Assembly: GCA_013396655.1 (NCBI GenBank)
Contig: WBMV01001905.1
Location: 516,935 to 580,934, forward strand
Direction of reading: 5' to 3'
From: Campylorhamphus procurvoides
Taxonomy: Eukaryota; Chordata; Aves; Passeriformes; Dendrocolaptidae
DNA length: 64,000 nucleotides
Below are positions 1 to 11,900 of the stretch, piece after piece. Each line of letters starts with the position of its first letter. Position 1 is the stretch's first letter. The notes beneath the pieces are model-generated. The model made no database searches and was not told the origin of the DNA. It worked only from the letters and a program-made list of their open reading frames with translations. The translations under genes and the position numbers were made by a program.

Positions 1-904
1 CAAGCTACATCAGATAAGAGCGCACATTATCCAAAGTGCTGCTGAGTAGAGAGGGAAGCCCAAGGCTTAGCTCCTGGGCAGGGCCCCTTGGATCAAACAT
101 TTGCTCCATTGATGCTATTTCACTGTCTATGTCCTAGTTTTGGGTTTTTTTCCTTTTAGTTTTTGATTAACATAATTGAGATTTTTGCTAACATATTTCA
201 GAAATTAATGCAGCAGGCCTATCAATTAAAATCCATTTATTTGCCAAGCATGGTGTGGCATCAGCCCTATGCCATGTGAGATGGATGGGACTGTGTGACC
301 ACACAACCTCTTGGTCCTGAAGAGCTACCTTCTCCTGTTTGCCTTTCTCTGGCTCAGGAGGTAGAAGTGAGGAGGGGGCACAGGGACACGGGACTGGAGA
401 CAGCACTCCTTCACTGAGCCAGCATTAATTCCATGGCCCAACTTGGCTACAGCAGCTGGAGATCACAAAAGCACTAACACTGAGCTTGAGCCTGCTCCTG
501 CAAAGGTCTCTGGTAGTCACCTATGATGGAGCCAAGCACCCTTGACTCCCTTCACAGTCAGTGGGGAGAAATAGGCACTTTTAGAACACAGGTGATCTCC
601 TCCTGAATGAGCCAGCTCAGATAGGTCTATTGAGTTACTCTGAGAAGTTCCCCCATCCCTCCCTGCATGCAGCCTGCACTGTGAACATCTAATGTCTAAT
701 GAAACACACCTGACCCCAAGTGCTGCCAAAAAAGGCCAGGTAGTTTGCTGAGTATACTAATAGTGTGACAAAGCAAGGGAGCTGTAACCAAAGTCGGTTA
801 GATGAAGATACCTGGTAACATCAGTAGAATCAAGCCAGGCTGGTGGAGACCAGCAGACTCACAACTAGGTGCCAGTGTCCAATTTCTTTGGTATCATGGA
901 GTGA
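1..904. other. Intergenic DNA, no gene seen
   Basis: Only short open frames occur, with no recognisable domain and no convincing splice-bounded exon. No repeat family was recognised here. Confidence 0.5.
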
Positions 905-1412
905 TGTCCTGTCATTGTGTCCAGTTCTGGGCTACTCAGTACAAGAAAGACAAGGAGCTGCTGGAAAGGGCCCAGCAGAGGGCCACAAAGATGATTAAGG
1001 GATTGAAGGATCTCTCTTATGAGGAGACAATGAGGGAGCTGGGTCTGTTTAGTCTAGAGAATAGAGGACTGAGAGGGGATCTCAATATAAATATCTCAAA
1101 GGTGGATGCCAAGAGGATGGTGCCAGACTCTTTTCAGTGGTGCCCAGCAACAGGGTGAGCAATGGCTGTAAACAAAAACATGAGAAGTTCCACCTCAACC
1201 TGAGGAAGAACTTCTTTACGTTGAGGGTGGCAGAGCACTGGAAGAGGCTGCCCAGGGAGATCATAGTCTCCCTCTGTGAAGACATTCCAAATCCCTCTGG
1301 ATGCATTCCTATGTCACCTGCTCTAGGTGACCCTGCCTTGAGAGGGGTGTTGGAATAGATGATCTCCAGAGGTCCCCTCCAGCCATAACTATTCTGTGAT
1401 TTCATGACTCTG
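905..1412 (+). mobile_element. CR1 LINE, 3' fragment
   Basis: The + strand reads the C-terminal part of the CR1 second ORF: a 'VQFWATQYKKDKELLERAQQ' peptide, then '[17 protein letters not shown]' and, after frame breaks, 'LNLRKNFFTLRVAEHWKRLP'. It ends near 1412 in the CR1 tail 'ctattctgtgatttcatgac', derived from the family's 8-mer 3' repeat. It is 5'-truncated and frameshifted, so it is a dead copy. Family assignment is firm; the subfamily cannot be given by eye. Confidence 0.9.
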
Positions 1413-1594
1413 TGGTGGGAGGGGGTTAAAACTGCACAAACATACAAGTGGGTAATTCCCACAGACTCTTTTTAAAGTGTACCTATGCTGCCATTCAGAC
1501 ATAGCTGCAATATTCCTCCTGAGTGCTGCAGAAATATTTTGGGACTTTGGGCTTGCATCTGACACCTTGGGCACCTTGGGCAGACCTCCAATTC

Positions 1595-1797
1595 TGTTTT
1601 AATTCTCCATAAATTAAATTAATTTTCCCAAAGTCAAGTCTGCTTCACCTGTGACAGTAATTGGTAAGTGATCTCTCTGTGTCTATCTTGACCCATCAGC
1701 TTTTTTCATCTGATTTTCTACCCCTGTTCTGATGAGAACAGGGAGTGAATGAGAAGTTGGGAGGGGTTCTGATTGCTGACCAAGGTCAACCACTACA
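1595..1797 (+). mobile_element. Avian endogenous retrovirus LTR, 3' end fragment
   Basis: The segment matches the 3' end of the larger LTR at 14105-15046: 'aaattaaattaattttccc', then a 'cttgacccatcagc' block, then 'ggtcaaccactaca' at the end. It lies just downstream of the CR1 copy. No retroviral coding sequence adjoins it, so it is a truncated relic. I infer an ERVL-like LTR family common in songbird genomes; the exact family name needs a repeat-library search. Confidence 0.7.
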
Positions 1798-4199
1798 GAC
1801 ACCAAGGAGACAAGATCCTAGAGCTGCCTTTTGTGGTGCTTCAGCCAAAAAATTAGTTAAATTCCCACTGAGCTGCTCTTCTCTCCTGTGCCTCTTGAAT
1901 GCCTTCAAGGAGGTTTTATGTTTAAAGATGTGTGATGGAGTCAAACATCACTCTGAGGTGCCTGATTCTGGCTTCTGCAGCGCATGCTCTAGATGTAGGA
2001 CTCCTCATAAAACAGGGTGGCAGTACTCACGGTTGTAAGTGGATATGGCTGTAACCTCTGGGGTGGGGGCTTAATCCTGTGATCTCAACATGTCCAAGAC
2101 ACGGTCAGAAAATGCTGCCTGGATGAGACCCTGAAGGCAGAGAGAGTCCAGGGTGAGATTTAGCTGAAGATTCAGACAGATGTGACTTTTGTGGCCAATG
2201 CATAGGGGTCTACATGAACAGCAGGCATCTGCATTCCTGTGGCATGCAAAGAGGGCTGGGCAGGGGGGTCTAGAGGGGCTGTCTGATTCATCTCACAGAA
2301 GGTGCCTGCATTCACTTAGCAAAATTGTTCTCTAGTCTCGCATAACTGTGCTGACTTCCTCACCATTGTATATGAGAGTAGGCTAAGCACCTGCCTTACA
2401 CATGGTGTGTGAATAGAAATTCAGGTGAGTGCATTTTCACTGAAAGAGATGGTCCATCCTTCTGTCTCCAGCTTCATTTCCCCCTGACTCCTTTGACACC
2501 AGCACCAAGGAAAGTCAAATGCCAATGGACAGATGTACAAAAGTATCAAAATCAGGTTGATTTCTGCACATTTATCTCATTCAGATGCCAAGTGAGTGTT
2601 AGATGCTGTTAGGGAGGGGGCAGAGAGGGAAGAGGGCCCCAGGGCCTGGGAAGAAGGCAGAGCTGTGTTTTTGGGCAGCAGCCAACAAGTAGATCAGCCT
2701 ATTTGTAATGTAAAACCTCTGGAGGTTTCTAATCGATTTCAAGGTTGGTCAAGGAGAAACATAGTGCCTTTTGGATAATGTGAATGCTTGGCATCACTAG
2801 TGATAATGCCCACTGACTCTTGAAATGTCACATAAAGCCCAAATTTAGGCTGAAGAATGTGGACGTGTAACTGAAGAGACGTGTTACTTCCCATCGTATA
2901 CACCGCGGTCTTCAAGTTTTCCTTATTTAAGCAGATGCTCTGGAGAAGCGCCCTGGAGCTGAGTTTCTCCTCCTTCTGCAGTGATACAGAACCCTTCTAA
3001 TGGACACACAAAGCTGGTTTTGCACTCATGTCCATGATGCCCATGGCAGTGTGATCCCCACTACTTTCCAGGGTGCAAAGGAAGGGTGGAAAGGATGTAG
3101 ATGGGTACCAAGCTGAGAAAAGCAGCGACTTAGCTTTAGTGAGAAGCGAGTTTATTCAGTTGATAATTATTAATAATTTTTGAGAGGGCATTAGAATCTT
3201 TGGGGGTCACAGCCATGGACACTCATGTTAGCCTTTCTATGCAAAACACATCCACTGGATTTGGAAGAAATTCAAGAATCCTGAACTTCCAAAAGTGCTA
3301 CAGCAGACACTAAGAGCAGGCTGAGTGGACAACTAGCAAGAAAAGAGAATGAAGGGGCACCTCTGTAAATCAAGATCTTAAAATTGCTTTTGCATATAAA
3401 TTTGCTACTATCTGAATCCCTGCCTTTGGGAGAACAGTACACAGTGCATTTGTCATGTGGCCCCTAAGTGGGGGCATCCCATCCACAGCTCTTTGCTGCG
3501 GCTCCTAGAAAATAATTCTCCAATGTCTCCTCCCTCCTCAGAGTTTAATTTCACTTCTATACCAAAGACATTCCTCCTTCCTCTCTTGGGAACTCGATCA
3601 CTTCAGAGGTGGGATTTAGCCAGGGCTGGCAGCTTGCTGTGGCTTTTGCTTGTTGGAGTAATGCAAAGTAAGGAGAGATCCAAGATACTCCTGAACGCAT
3701 ATCTAGGCTGAATGATGACTGAAACAGAGTATCAACCTCTGCCCTCTGCAGTACTAACAGCACAGAACATTTATGAGCGATTAGGCAGTAAAGGAACAAA
3801 TTTCAAACTACACACCACACCTGTGAGAGGGCTGGGAGTAAATTCAAGTGCTTTTTGCTTACATATCAGCGTACAACCTGGCATGTACAATGAATCCAGG
3901 ACAAGACCAGATGGATGCACCAGAGACCAGTGCCATGGGAAGGTAGAAAAAATTTCTTCCAGACACTTCACTTGAAAGGGAAAGAGAGTCTTGCGTCCGT
4001 CCCCTCTTACCCATGCGAGCAGCAAGCCATCACTGTCCAAACTGCCTTTGTAAAGGTCCCCATGATCCCTTGGTCCCATGTCAAATGATAACAAAAGGGT
4101 TCAGTCTGTCGCTTCCAAATTCATGGCTCCTTTGGGCCCCAGGATGGTCGGGGTCCTGCTTTGTTTTACCACCCTTGCATGACCTGGGTTTTCTTAGCA
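1798..4199. other. Intergenic DNA, no gene seen
   Basis: No coding exon or recognised repeat. Open frames here are under 110 codons and show no family resemblance. Confidence 0.5.
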
Positions 4200-4770
4200 C
4201 TTATTTATTTTTATTTATTTAACTGCGTAAATTGATTATCCATGTAACAACTTTAATCAATTATCTGTGGCAAAGAACTTCTCTGCAACTTAATTAGCAA
4301 AGTTCTTCCCTGACCTAGCAATATCTGATTGCATCATATAAGAGCTTAACTTTGAAATGGCAACACATTTCATTAAAAATAACTAATAGCTCCAGGGTTT
4401 AAAGATGTAAATGTTAATTTTCTTAATGAGAAAAAAAAGGGCATGCAGACTCTACCTGTCTATTTTCATTATACTGTGTCCACATGGGATGACTCACATT
4501 TGCAAAACTCAGGTTTAATTAACATGCTTATTTTTACAATGATACTTCTCATTATAATAAATTAAATGTTTAAACAGCCAGTGCAAACATTTTGATCCAA
4601 GACAAAAACGCTTGCACAGTGCTAGTTTAAGCATTTAATTTATTATAATCCCTTCCATAACAAATGCCTTAGAAGTTGATTTCTTCGCTGTGAAAGGCTA
4701 TTAGTATTATTTCCTCTGGTAATGTTTAATCCAAGACAACCAGAAGTGTAAGGCGTGAACGGAACGGGGC
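4200..4770. other. AT-rich noncoding block, possible conserved element
   Basis: A markedly AT-rich stretch opens with a TTTATTTA run near 4202-4221 and is dense in TAATTA/ATTAA motifs like homeodomain sites. It has no repeat-family signature and no ORF. It contains the hairpin at 4551-4649 and passes abruptly into a CpG island at about 4770. The look is that of a conserved regulatory element, which is an inference needing alignment. Confidence 0.35.
4551..4649. repeat. Imperfect inverted repeat / hairpin
   Basis: The left arm (4551-4588) and right arm (4610-4649) are near-complementary around a 21-nt loop (4589-4609). The outer 18 bp pair perfectly (attataataaattaaatg), then one G-T wobble and 6 more pairs. 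Small internal loops follow, with AGC and GTGCAA pairs near the loop. No transposon is recognised. It could be a precursor-RNA-like hairpin, a small palindromic element or a cruciform. Confidence 0.75.
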
Positions 4771-4817
4771 TGGAAGCGATGATGAAGGCTGTGATAGCGG
4801 GGGACCTGCCCCGGCCA

Positions 4818-4841
4818 CAGCAGCAGCAGCAGCAGCAGCAG
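4818..4841 (+). repeat. (CAG)8 trinucleotide repeat
   Basis: Eight uninterrupted CAG units at the left part of the CpG island. In the + frame opened by the ATG at 4755 they would encode glutamine, but that ORF has no family support. Confidence 0.9.
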
Positions 4842-4979
4842 GGAGCCTGCAGCGGGTGCCATCCATCCCTGCGCGGAGCTGCGCCGGGACACCCGCGCTG
4901 CCCTCGGCAGCTCACACTGCAACCTGCCCGAGAGCGCTCATCGCACACACACCGCCTTTGGTACCCGAGGGCCTGTACA

Positions 4980-5072
4980 CCATCCACCCCATCCGCCCCA
5001 TCCACCGCCCCATCCACCCCATCCACCGCCCCATCCACCACCCCATCCGCCCCATCCACCCCACCCACCCCC
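4980..5072 (+). repeat. CCATCCACC/CCATCCGCC minisatellite
   Basis: About nine imperfect copies of a 9-12 bp unit, CCATCCACC(CC) or CCATCCGCC(CC), arranged partly as alternating pairs. It is pyrimidine-rich on this strand and lies inside the CpG island. Confidence 0.85.
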
Positions 5073-5431
5073 GCCGGCGCGCCCGGGGCGGGCGGCCTCT
5101 CTGAGCAGAACCTCCCGCTCAGGGTTTGCGTCCTTTCAAAGCCCCCGTGCTGCGTGTCCCGGCGGGGCAGGCGATGGGTGCGGAGCCCCGGGGGTCCCGC
5201 CGCGAGGGGGCGGTGCGGGGGAGAGCCGTCCCGGGAGGCTCCAGCATCCTCCGCAGGGAGAGCCCGCGGGGAGGCGGCTGCGCTAAAAGAGCGGTGTCTG
5301 GGAAGCATGAGGAGCTCTCCGTCTGACGGAGCTCCTTGTTGTCATGGGGTTTCCAGCCCAGTGCGGGGCAGGAGGCTCAGCCGTGAAATCGGCAGCTGCG
5401 TTGCACCCACTGCAACAGAGTTCGGCTGCTG

Positions 5432-5850
5432 ATAGAGGGCTGGAGCACCTCTGCTGTGGGGCCAGGCTGGGAGAGATGGGCTTCTTCAGCCCGGAGAAGA
5501 GAAGGCTTCGGGGAAACCTTACAGCACCTTCCAGTAACTAAAGGGGCTACAAGAGAACTGGGAAAGGACTTTTGACAAGGACACGTAGTGTCAGGACAGG
5601 GGGGAAGGGCTTTAAAATGAAAGAGGATAGGTTCAGATTATATATTAGGTAGAAATGAGGGTGGTGAGGCACTGGAACAGGTTCCCCAGAAAGGTGATAG
5701 ATGCCCCCATTCCCTGAAAGTCATCAAGCCAGGTTGAATGGAGCACTGAGCAACCTGGTGTAGTGGAAGGTGTTCCTGCCCATGGCATGGGGTTTGGAAC
5801 TTTAAAGGTCCCTTTAAAGGGAGCCAAACCATCCTATCAGTTTATGATTT
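5432..5850 (+). mobile_element. CR1 LINE, degraded 3' fragment
   Basis: Decayed CR1 ORF2 C-terminal sequence is visible: 'gagatgggcttcttcagcc' with 'ggagaagagaaggct', later 'aggcactggaacaggttccc' and the tail 'cctatcagtttatgatt'. It carries deletions and stops relative to the other copies and sits against the CpG island edge. Confidence 0.8.
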
Positions 5851-8456
5851 TTAAAAAGGTTCTGGCCCAGTTCCTGAATGGCGAGGAGCCTGAGAGCAAG
5901 CTGGGGCAGGCAAGGTGTCTTTCTCCCCTCAGTGTAAATTCACCAAAGGCAGCATTATTCCCCAAAGAGATGACAGCTGAGTGGGATCCATCAACTCCCA
6001 CCCAGGACTGGGACTGGAATAGGAGGCTCTGTGAGAAGCAAGGAGAGCAGGACATGGCAGGGCAGAAGAGGGGCTTTCCAGGGCTGTGGGAGGGAGCAGG
6101 AGGGATTGCTCAGCCTGGCCGGGACCAGGGAGCCAGCCTCGGTCTGACTTTCCTAGGGTTTGTGCCCCAGGGAGATATCTCCTTCACCTGCTCATTTCTA
6201 CTTCTGAGCTGGAGCAGTGTCTGCAGAAAGAAATGGGCCAGGAGGCAAATTCCTCTTGAAGTGATCCAAGAAGAAAAGTCTTGCAAGGGCCAAGGCAGGG
6301 TCATGCAATGAGGTGAGAAAAGCCCATGTGTTCATACCCCCTGAGCAGCTAGAGAAACACAAGGCAATGAGCCACCTGGGCTGTGAGAGGCATGCAAGGA
6401 CCCAGTGTGGGTCTCCAATGTAAAGCCACTGGCATCCTCTGTCACCATCCCACCCCTGCACGCAGGAAAGCTCCCACCCCGGCTCAGAACCAATGTCAAA
6501 TCACTGTAGCTGTACAGGGTATTTTGGTGATGCTGAAAAGTTAGTCTGCAAGTCATTGCAGTTTAGTTCGTAGTTCAAAAGTATATAATTTGAATTCATT
6601 AATAAAGCCCTTTAGGGGATCTCATTACTCTGTGAAGAGCATTAGCAAAACACAAGTTGTCAATCAGTTTAGCCAGCTGACAAACTAGAAACCAGATGAT
6701 GGTCCAGGCTGAGCCAAATCAGCAAAGGGAAAGAAAAATCTTTGTGGATTTACCTTGGATGAACGACCAATGACAAATGACCACGATTTTTTAAAGAAAT
6801 GGGCATTAAAACATTCATGGACAAAGCACCAAATCTCTCCAGACCACTGAATTAAATTTAGGGGTTGCTCATGGCCTGAAAAACATCCTGCCAGAAGGCA
6901 CCCATTTATTTTTCATTGCTTGCTTCTTGACAAATCACTGTGCTCACAAAAACTCAGCAGATTAATAAACTGATCCTGCTGCTTAACTAATTGCAAAAAG
7001 CAAAAAAATGATTTGAGTAGTAGTGTGATGGTCATTACAAAAATATCCACTGACTTTGGAAAATTGAGGGCACAACATTTTTACCTCAGAGGGCAGATTT
7101 ATGTAGGCCACAAAGTGCCTTGGGTATTTCTTAGAGTCCTCGAGTTTATTCATGTATTATTTCCTTGGAAATTCAGTATATTTTTCCAGCAGGCAAGAAA
7201 CTGGGGCTTCTGCGTACGAGTTTCATCTGCTCAAAATGTGAAAAAATATAGATCCCCTTAGCACATTCTGCTACAGTAGAAGCAAAGTGTAAAAGAAAAA
7301 TTCCAAATATGTAGATTTAAAAATAAAAACACAGAACTCTCTCCTCCCTGAAAGGGATTTGAAGGAAAAAAAAAAATCCCTCAGCTACAGATAGGTCTAG
7401 ACTTTAATTGTCGAGCTGCCTAAGAAGAATTGTTGGCCTGAGGTCATTTTAATCAGGTTGCATGTCAGCTTGCAAAATCTCCAAATTAGCTTACAGCTTG
7501 GGGAGAGAAAGATGTTTTTCTTTCCTGAAGAACGCAAACAGATTGTTGTGACATGTTCTCAGTCATCATGACAGATCAGATCCCTGCTTTGCGTTGAGAG
7601 CCGGGAAAGAAGTCAGCCGCTTCTCTGACTCCTTCAGAGATTTGGGCATCTCCCAGTTTGTCAGAGCTGGGGATGGAGTTTGTAGAAATCCATATGAAAG
7701 TGAGGTTTATATGCAAAGACTCTGATAAAAGAGATTGACCTTAATTGGGAAGCAAGTTTCTTTCACATTATTTAACAACCTCCAGGCCTTCCTAGCAGTC
7801 TGATGAAAGGGAAGTTGTGAAAAGAAACAATCTGTATTTATGCAGCAAGAACTATCATATCCTGAGCCATGCAGAGAATGACAAGGAACCGACTCATCCT
7901 TTTAAAAAAAGGATTAACTTGCCATTTTCGTCCCAAGTTTGTAAAAAGCAAGGATGTGGGTGAATTTCAAAACAGGCTGAGTACTTTAGTTGGATTTACA
8001 GCAAACTCTGAGCCTGTGTGAGACTCTGCACGTTGCTGTGGAGAAGCTGACCTGGGGTGATGGCCCTCCCAAGGTGTTCATAGCCTGCATGTCAAAGGTC
8101 TGCTTCTGAACTAGTAACCAGCAGTCTCTCATTCACAGGAGGAGAGAAAGAAATGTGTGTCTCTAAATGGCAATTCCTTCAACTTCTAGCTTCTCCCTCT
8201 TTCTCTTAATAAGTTTGGGCACAATATTTAGGGAAAATTAACCTGCCCCTGTTGGTGGCCGACGGCTCAGTATTGCCTGTAACTTGGAAAGGACACAGAC
8301 AGAAGCAGGAGTCCTGACTTGAGGCCCTGGCATACTGCAAACAGGTGCATGCCTGGGCTGGCATGGACCTGGGACCACTTTGCCAAAACAGGAGAGGGTG
8401 TGATGTGCAAAAGGCACCTGTGCATTTGCCATGAAGGCACCACCCTGAGGAGCTGC
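5851..8456. other. Intergenic DNA, no gene seen
   Basis: No gene, RNA gene or clear repeat was recognised. The part from about 6540 to 7960 is AT-rich, free of recognised repeats, and resembles conserved noncoding DNA, but I cannot show conservation. Confidence 0.4.
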
Positions 8457-8970
8457 CATAGAATCATAAAATTGTTTGTGTTGGAAAAGACCTTTAAGAT
8501 CATCAAGTCTGACCCTTAACCCAACACTGCCAAGTCCACCACTAAACCATCTCCCTAAGACATATACACGTCTTTTAATTACCTCCAGGATGCTCACTTC
8601 CCTGGGTAGCCTTTTGCAATGTTTGACAACTCTTTCCATGTAATCGTTTTTCCTAATATTCAATCTAAACCTCCCCTGGCACAAGTTGGAGCCATTTCCC
8701 CTTGTCCTACTTCTTGTTCCTTCAGAAAGGAGATCATCACCCACCTCGCTGCAACCTCCTTTCAAGCAGATGTAGAGAGCAATAAGGTTTCCCCTGAGCC
8801 CCCTTTTCTCCAGACTAAACAATCCCCGCTCACTCAGCTGCTCCTCATTAGATTTGTGCTCCAGACCCTTCCCCAGATTCATGGCCCTTCTCTGGACACA
8901 CTTCAACACCTCAGGGTCTTTCTCGTAGCAAGGTGCCCAAAGCTGAACACAGGAATTGAGGCTGACAGCA
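8457..8970 (-). mobile_element. CR1 LINE, 3' fragment with long open frame
   Basis: It begins (in + coordinates) with the inverted CR1 tail 'tagaatcataaaattgtttg' and continues as antisense ORF2. The - strand encodes '[13 protein letters not shown]', '[20 protein letters not shown]' and '[11 protein letters not shown]', the CR1 ORF2 C-terminus. The frame stays open over the whole element and into the flanks (280 codons, 8238-9080). No reverse-transcriptase core is present. Confidence 0.9.
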
Positions 8971-11900
8971 GAAAAATCTTCATCTTCCCTGTTGTAAGAG
9001 TTTGAGGACTTAATTTTTTCGTTTTCTGACTCTGTGCCATCAGTTCTGGTGGGACCCAGGGCAAGGCAGCAGTGCCACACAACCCAGATGTCAGCAAACC
9101 GTTAATCCCAAGGGACAGACCCCTGGGGTAAGAATCCCGCTGCAACTTCTCCAATTAGACAGCTTAGCTCCTGCTTTGCCTCTGCTTTAGCCATTTCGGA
9201 CCGAACATAGTGTATTGTTCAGACTCCTAGTTAAACGGCTGGGAAGCTCTGGGTGTAAGCATGCAGAGATTACTGGTTCAATAATAGAGTCAGGCATGTT
9301 GGCTTTACATCGTTTTGCTAATAAAGCTGCAAAATAAAGCTGTTGACTCTTCTTTTATCAGCATCAGCCCCATGAGGCTCTCCCATGTCTCGCCTGGTGA
9401 TTAGAGCAGAAGACTGGGAACACAGGTCTGGAGTTCAGCCCTTAATGAGCCACTCTTTCGGCATGTTTTCACTCGGGGCTCTTGACCTCTTTGCATCTCG
9501 GCCAATTCAGCTGTAAAACTGGCTGAAGGGTGGACCTCCTGGAAACCAGCCACTGTGCCCCAGTTGAGCCTTGAATCCAGGTTTCATGGATAAATACAAA
9601 ACAAAAATCAACAACAATTTGAATCTGTGATGACCCAGCTCAAAAGCCACAAAGATGTCAGGCCTTGCCAGTGTAAACAGCATCAGTCTCTGGGGTCCGC
9701 TATAATAATGTCAGAGCAAATATAAGAGCTGTCCCTGCGATTTGTGCTGCAGTGAAAAAAAAATGGTGCTGCAGACTCCAGCACAGAGAAGGCAATGTGG
9801 TGTCAGCTCCAGTATCCACACACAGAAGCAGCTGCAGCCCTGAGCAGCGCTGGGAAAACTTTGGGTGGCATGTGCAGTCCCAGCTGGGGGAAGCAAGGTC
9901 CCCTTTATTCTCTAAAACTCTGAGCTGCAAGACAGCCAACATCTCTTCCCTTATCCAGGAAGGCTTCTCATGGAGAAATTGGCACGCCAAGGACAGGAAA
10001 GCCCTAGTGCGCTCTCATACCAAGTCCAAAACTTTTCCAAACTGTCGCATTGCCAGGACGGCACCTCTGTTAGCACTCATTGCTCAGTGCAACAGAAAGA
10101 GGTGAAAGGAGGAGCTCATGTTTGGTACAGCTTGTTTGCTGTGTAATGCCTTCTAGGTACTGTTGGGATGCTGAAGAGAAGTCCTGCCTCAGTCAACTGA
10201 CCCTGCCCAGTACACACATGTCTATTCACATGAAATGCAGTGATTTCTCCCAAAGTTGAGAACAATCAAGAACTTTTTCCCTGTTAAATGGGAGGTTGCA
10301 GGTCAGACTTTTGGGTAGCATAGAGGAGCCAGAGCTGCCAAGCTGGCACTTGGGGTTGGGGGGAGTAGTGAACAAGGGAGAGGCACTATCCCATGAGATT
10401 TCAGCAGTGTGGAGTCAGCTTTGCACAGGCTGTTTATCGCAGCAGGTTTAGCAAAATTGATCAAGAAACTGTTTTTGGACAGAACAAGAGCACCTGGGAT
10501 CCAGTCAACTCAGTCCTGTGGCAGGGCCATTCACTCCCGCACCTTCTCTGCACCTCCTCATACAGTCCTGCACTATGCAGCCATGTGGAGATGAGACTCC
10601 TGAACCAGAGGGCATTTCCTTGGGCATCACCAGGAATCCCAGATGTACTTTTCTGTGTATCTTAACATTATCCCACCTTGCACCATGCAGACATACCCAG
10701 CCAAGCACAGTGTTGGAAAGGGCTGAGGTTGAGAACTGTCTTTTAATGCATTCTCCATACCAGGTACCTACCACTGATAATGCTAGCTGCCCTACAAAGT
10801 GCCCTTTAATGACTGCTGACTTGTAGGTGTGGAGAAGAGGCTGGAATGAAGCATCTTAGGGAGTTGGGAAGGTGGATGTTCGCACAGTCTTTCGACTGTA
10901 CAAGGTGATGAGACCAGTGTGGCTGGCTGGGTGTAAACACAGACCTTCAGTGTACAATGGAGACCTTTGTTCTGGTGTAAGGATCATTTTGCTGAGGATT
11001 TTCCATCCCTTGAGGAAAATATGCTAACAGGCTTTAAATAATTAAACAAATCACATTGCTGGCAAACTCAAGTTGATCTTTAAAATGCATTATCCTCAGA
11101 AGGCACGAGAAATGCTCAGTGCTTTACTCACTCCTCAGACCTCTTCACACATTAACTAATTCATCACACAAAGGACCACCCAGCTGCATCTCAACCATAG
11201 AGCAAGTGCTGTGCCAGTCACCTCTGCCTTTAAAACTGTATTGCCACAGCTGGAGGCCAGGTTTCTTCAGTGCCAACAAGCACAGACAGGGAGAGAACAA
11301 AGCTCTTTTCATCTGGCCAAGCTTGCACAGAGGACATTTCTCCCACAGAGCCGCTTGCTGGTCCCAGATGGGAAGGGTGAGTTTCCTTTATGGCCACAAG
11401 ATGCTCTGGGGCAGCTGGATCCACCTCCTTGTAGGAAGGGGGAGTTATGTGTGGTGAGTACCACAAGTTTGGCTTTCCAGAAAAAGCCTTTTCTTCTGAA
11501 GCCAGAAAATCAGCTACCTTGAGCATCTGCTCTGGGCCACCAAGGCCATGTATGGTGGAGACCTTCAAAGACAGGAAGGCAGATCAGCTGTGAAGTGGTT
11601 CTGTCCACCTACTGTAACACTACAGAACAATTATCCAGCTGTCTGCAAGCTAACTATTCTTATTCCCCAAAACCAGCCCCAAAAGTGCCTGATGGCAAGT
11701 CCTTACTGTCCCTGACACACTGTGCAAGAACAAGTGGCAGCTCGAGGCAGCAACCAGACGGTCTGTCAGCAAGGAGAAACTCTTGCTGGTGAGAAGCAGA
11801 GAAAGGCCATGCCCATCCTCAGCCCTCTCCAATGTTCCTCCAGCCAGGTGAGTTGGGCTTTGCCCTTGCACTCACAGGACCCCATGGGAGACAAACGGCA

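Larger units (their letters stand above)
4770..5330. promoter_or_regulatory. CpG island, not assigned to a gene
   Basis: G+C and CpG content rise sharply here against an AT-rich flank. The island contains (CAG)8 and a CCATCCACC-type minisatellite. Open frames of over 200 codons run on both strands, as expected in GC-rich DNA with few stop codons. No known protein is recognised in them. Such islands usually mark promoters, so this may be the start of an unannotated or noncoding transcript. It lies about 15 kb upstream of CNMD. Confidence 0.5.

Noticed and set aside
802..1158. 118-codon + frame resembling a protein
   Set aside because: It is the decayed C-terminus of CR1 ORF2, not a host gene.
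4815..4845. (CAG)8 as a polyglutamine-coding exon
   Set aside because: The surrounding frame has no family support; the repeat is equally explained as noncoding CpG-island sequence.
4643..5432. Open frames of 221 and 225 codons on opposite strands in the CpG island
   Set aside because: GC-rich, repeat-containing DNA gives long frames on both strands. No domain, no splice support and no family likeness, so not called as genes.
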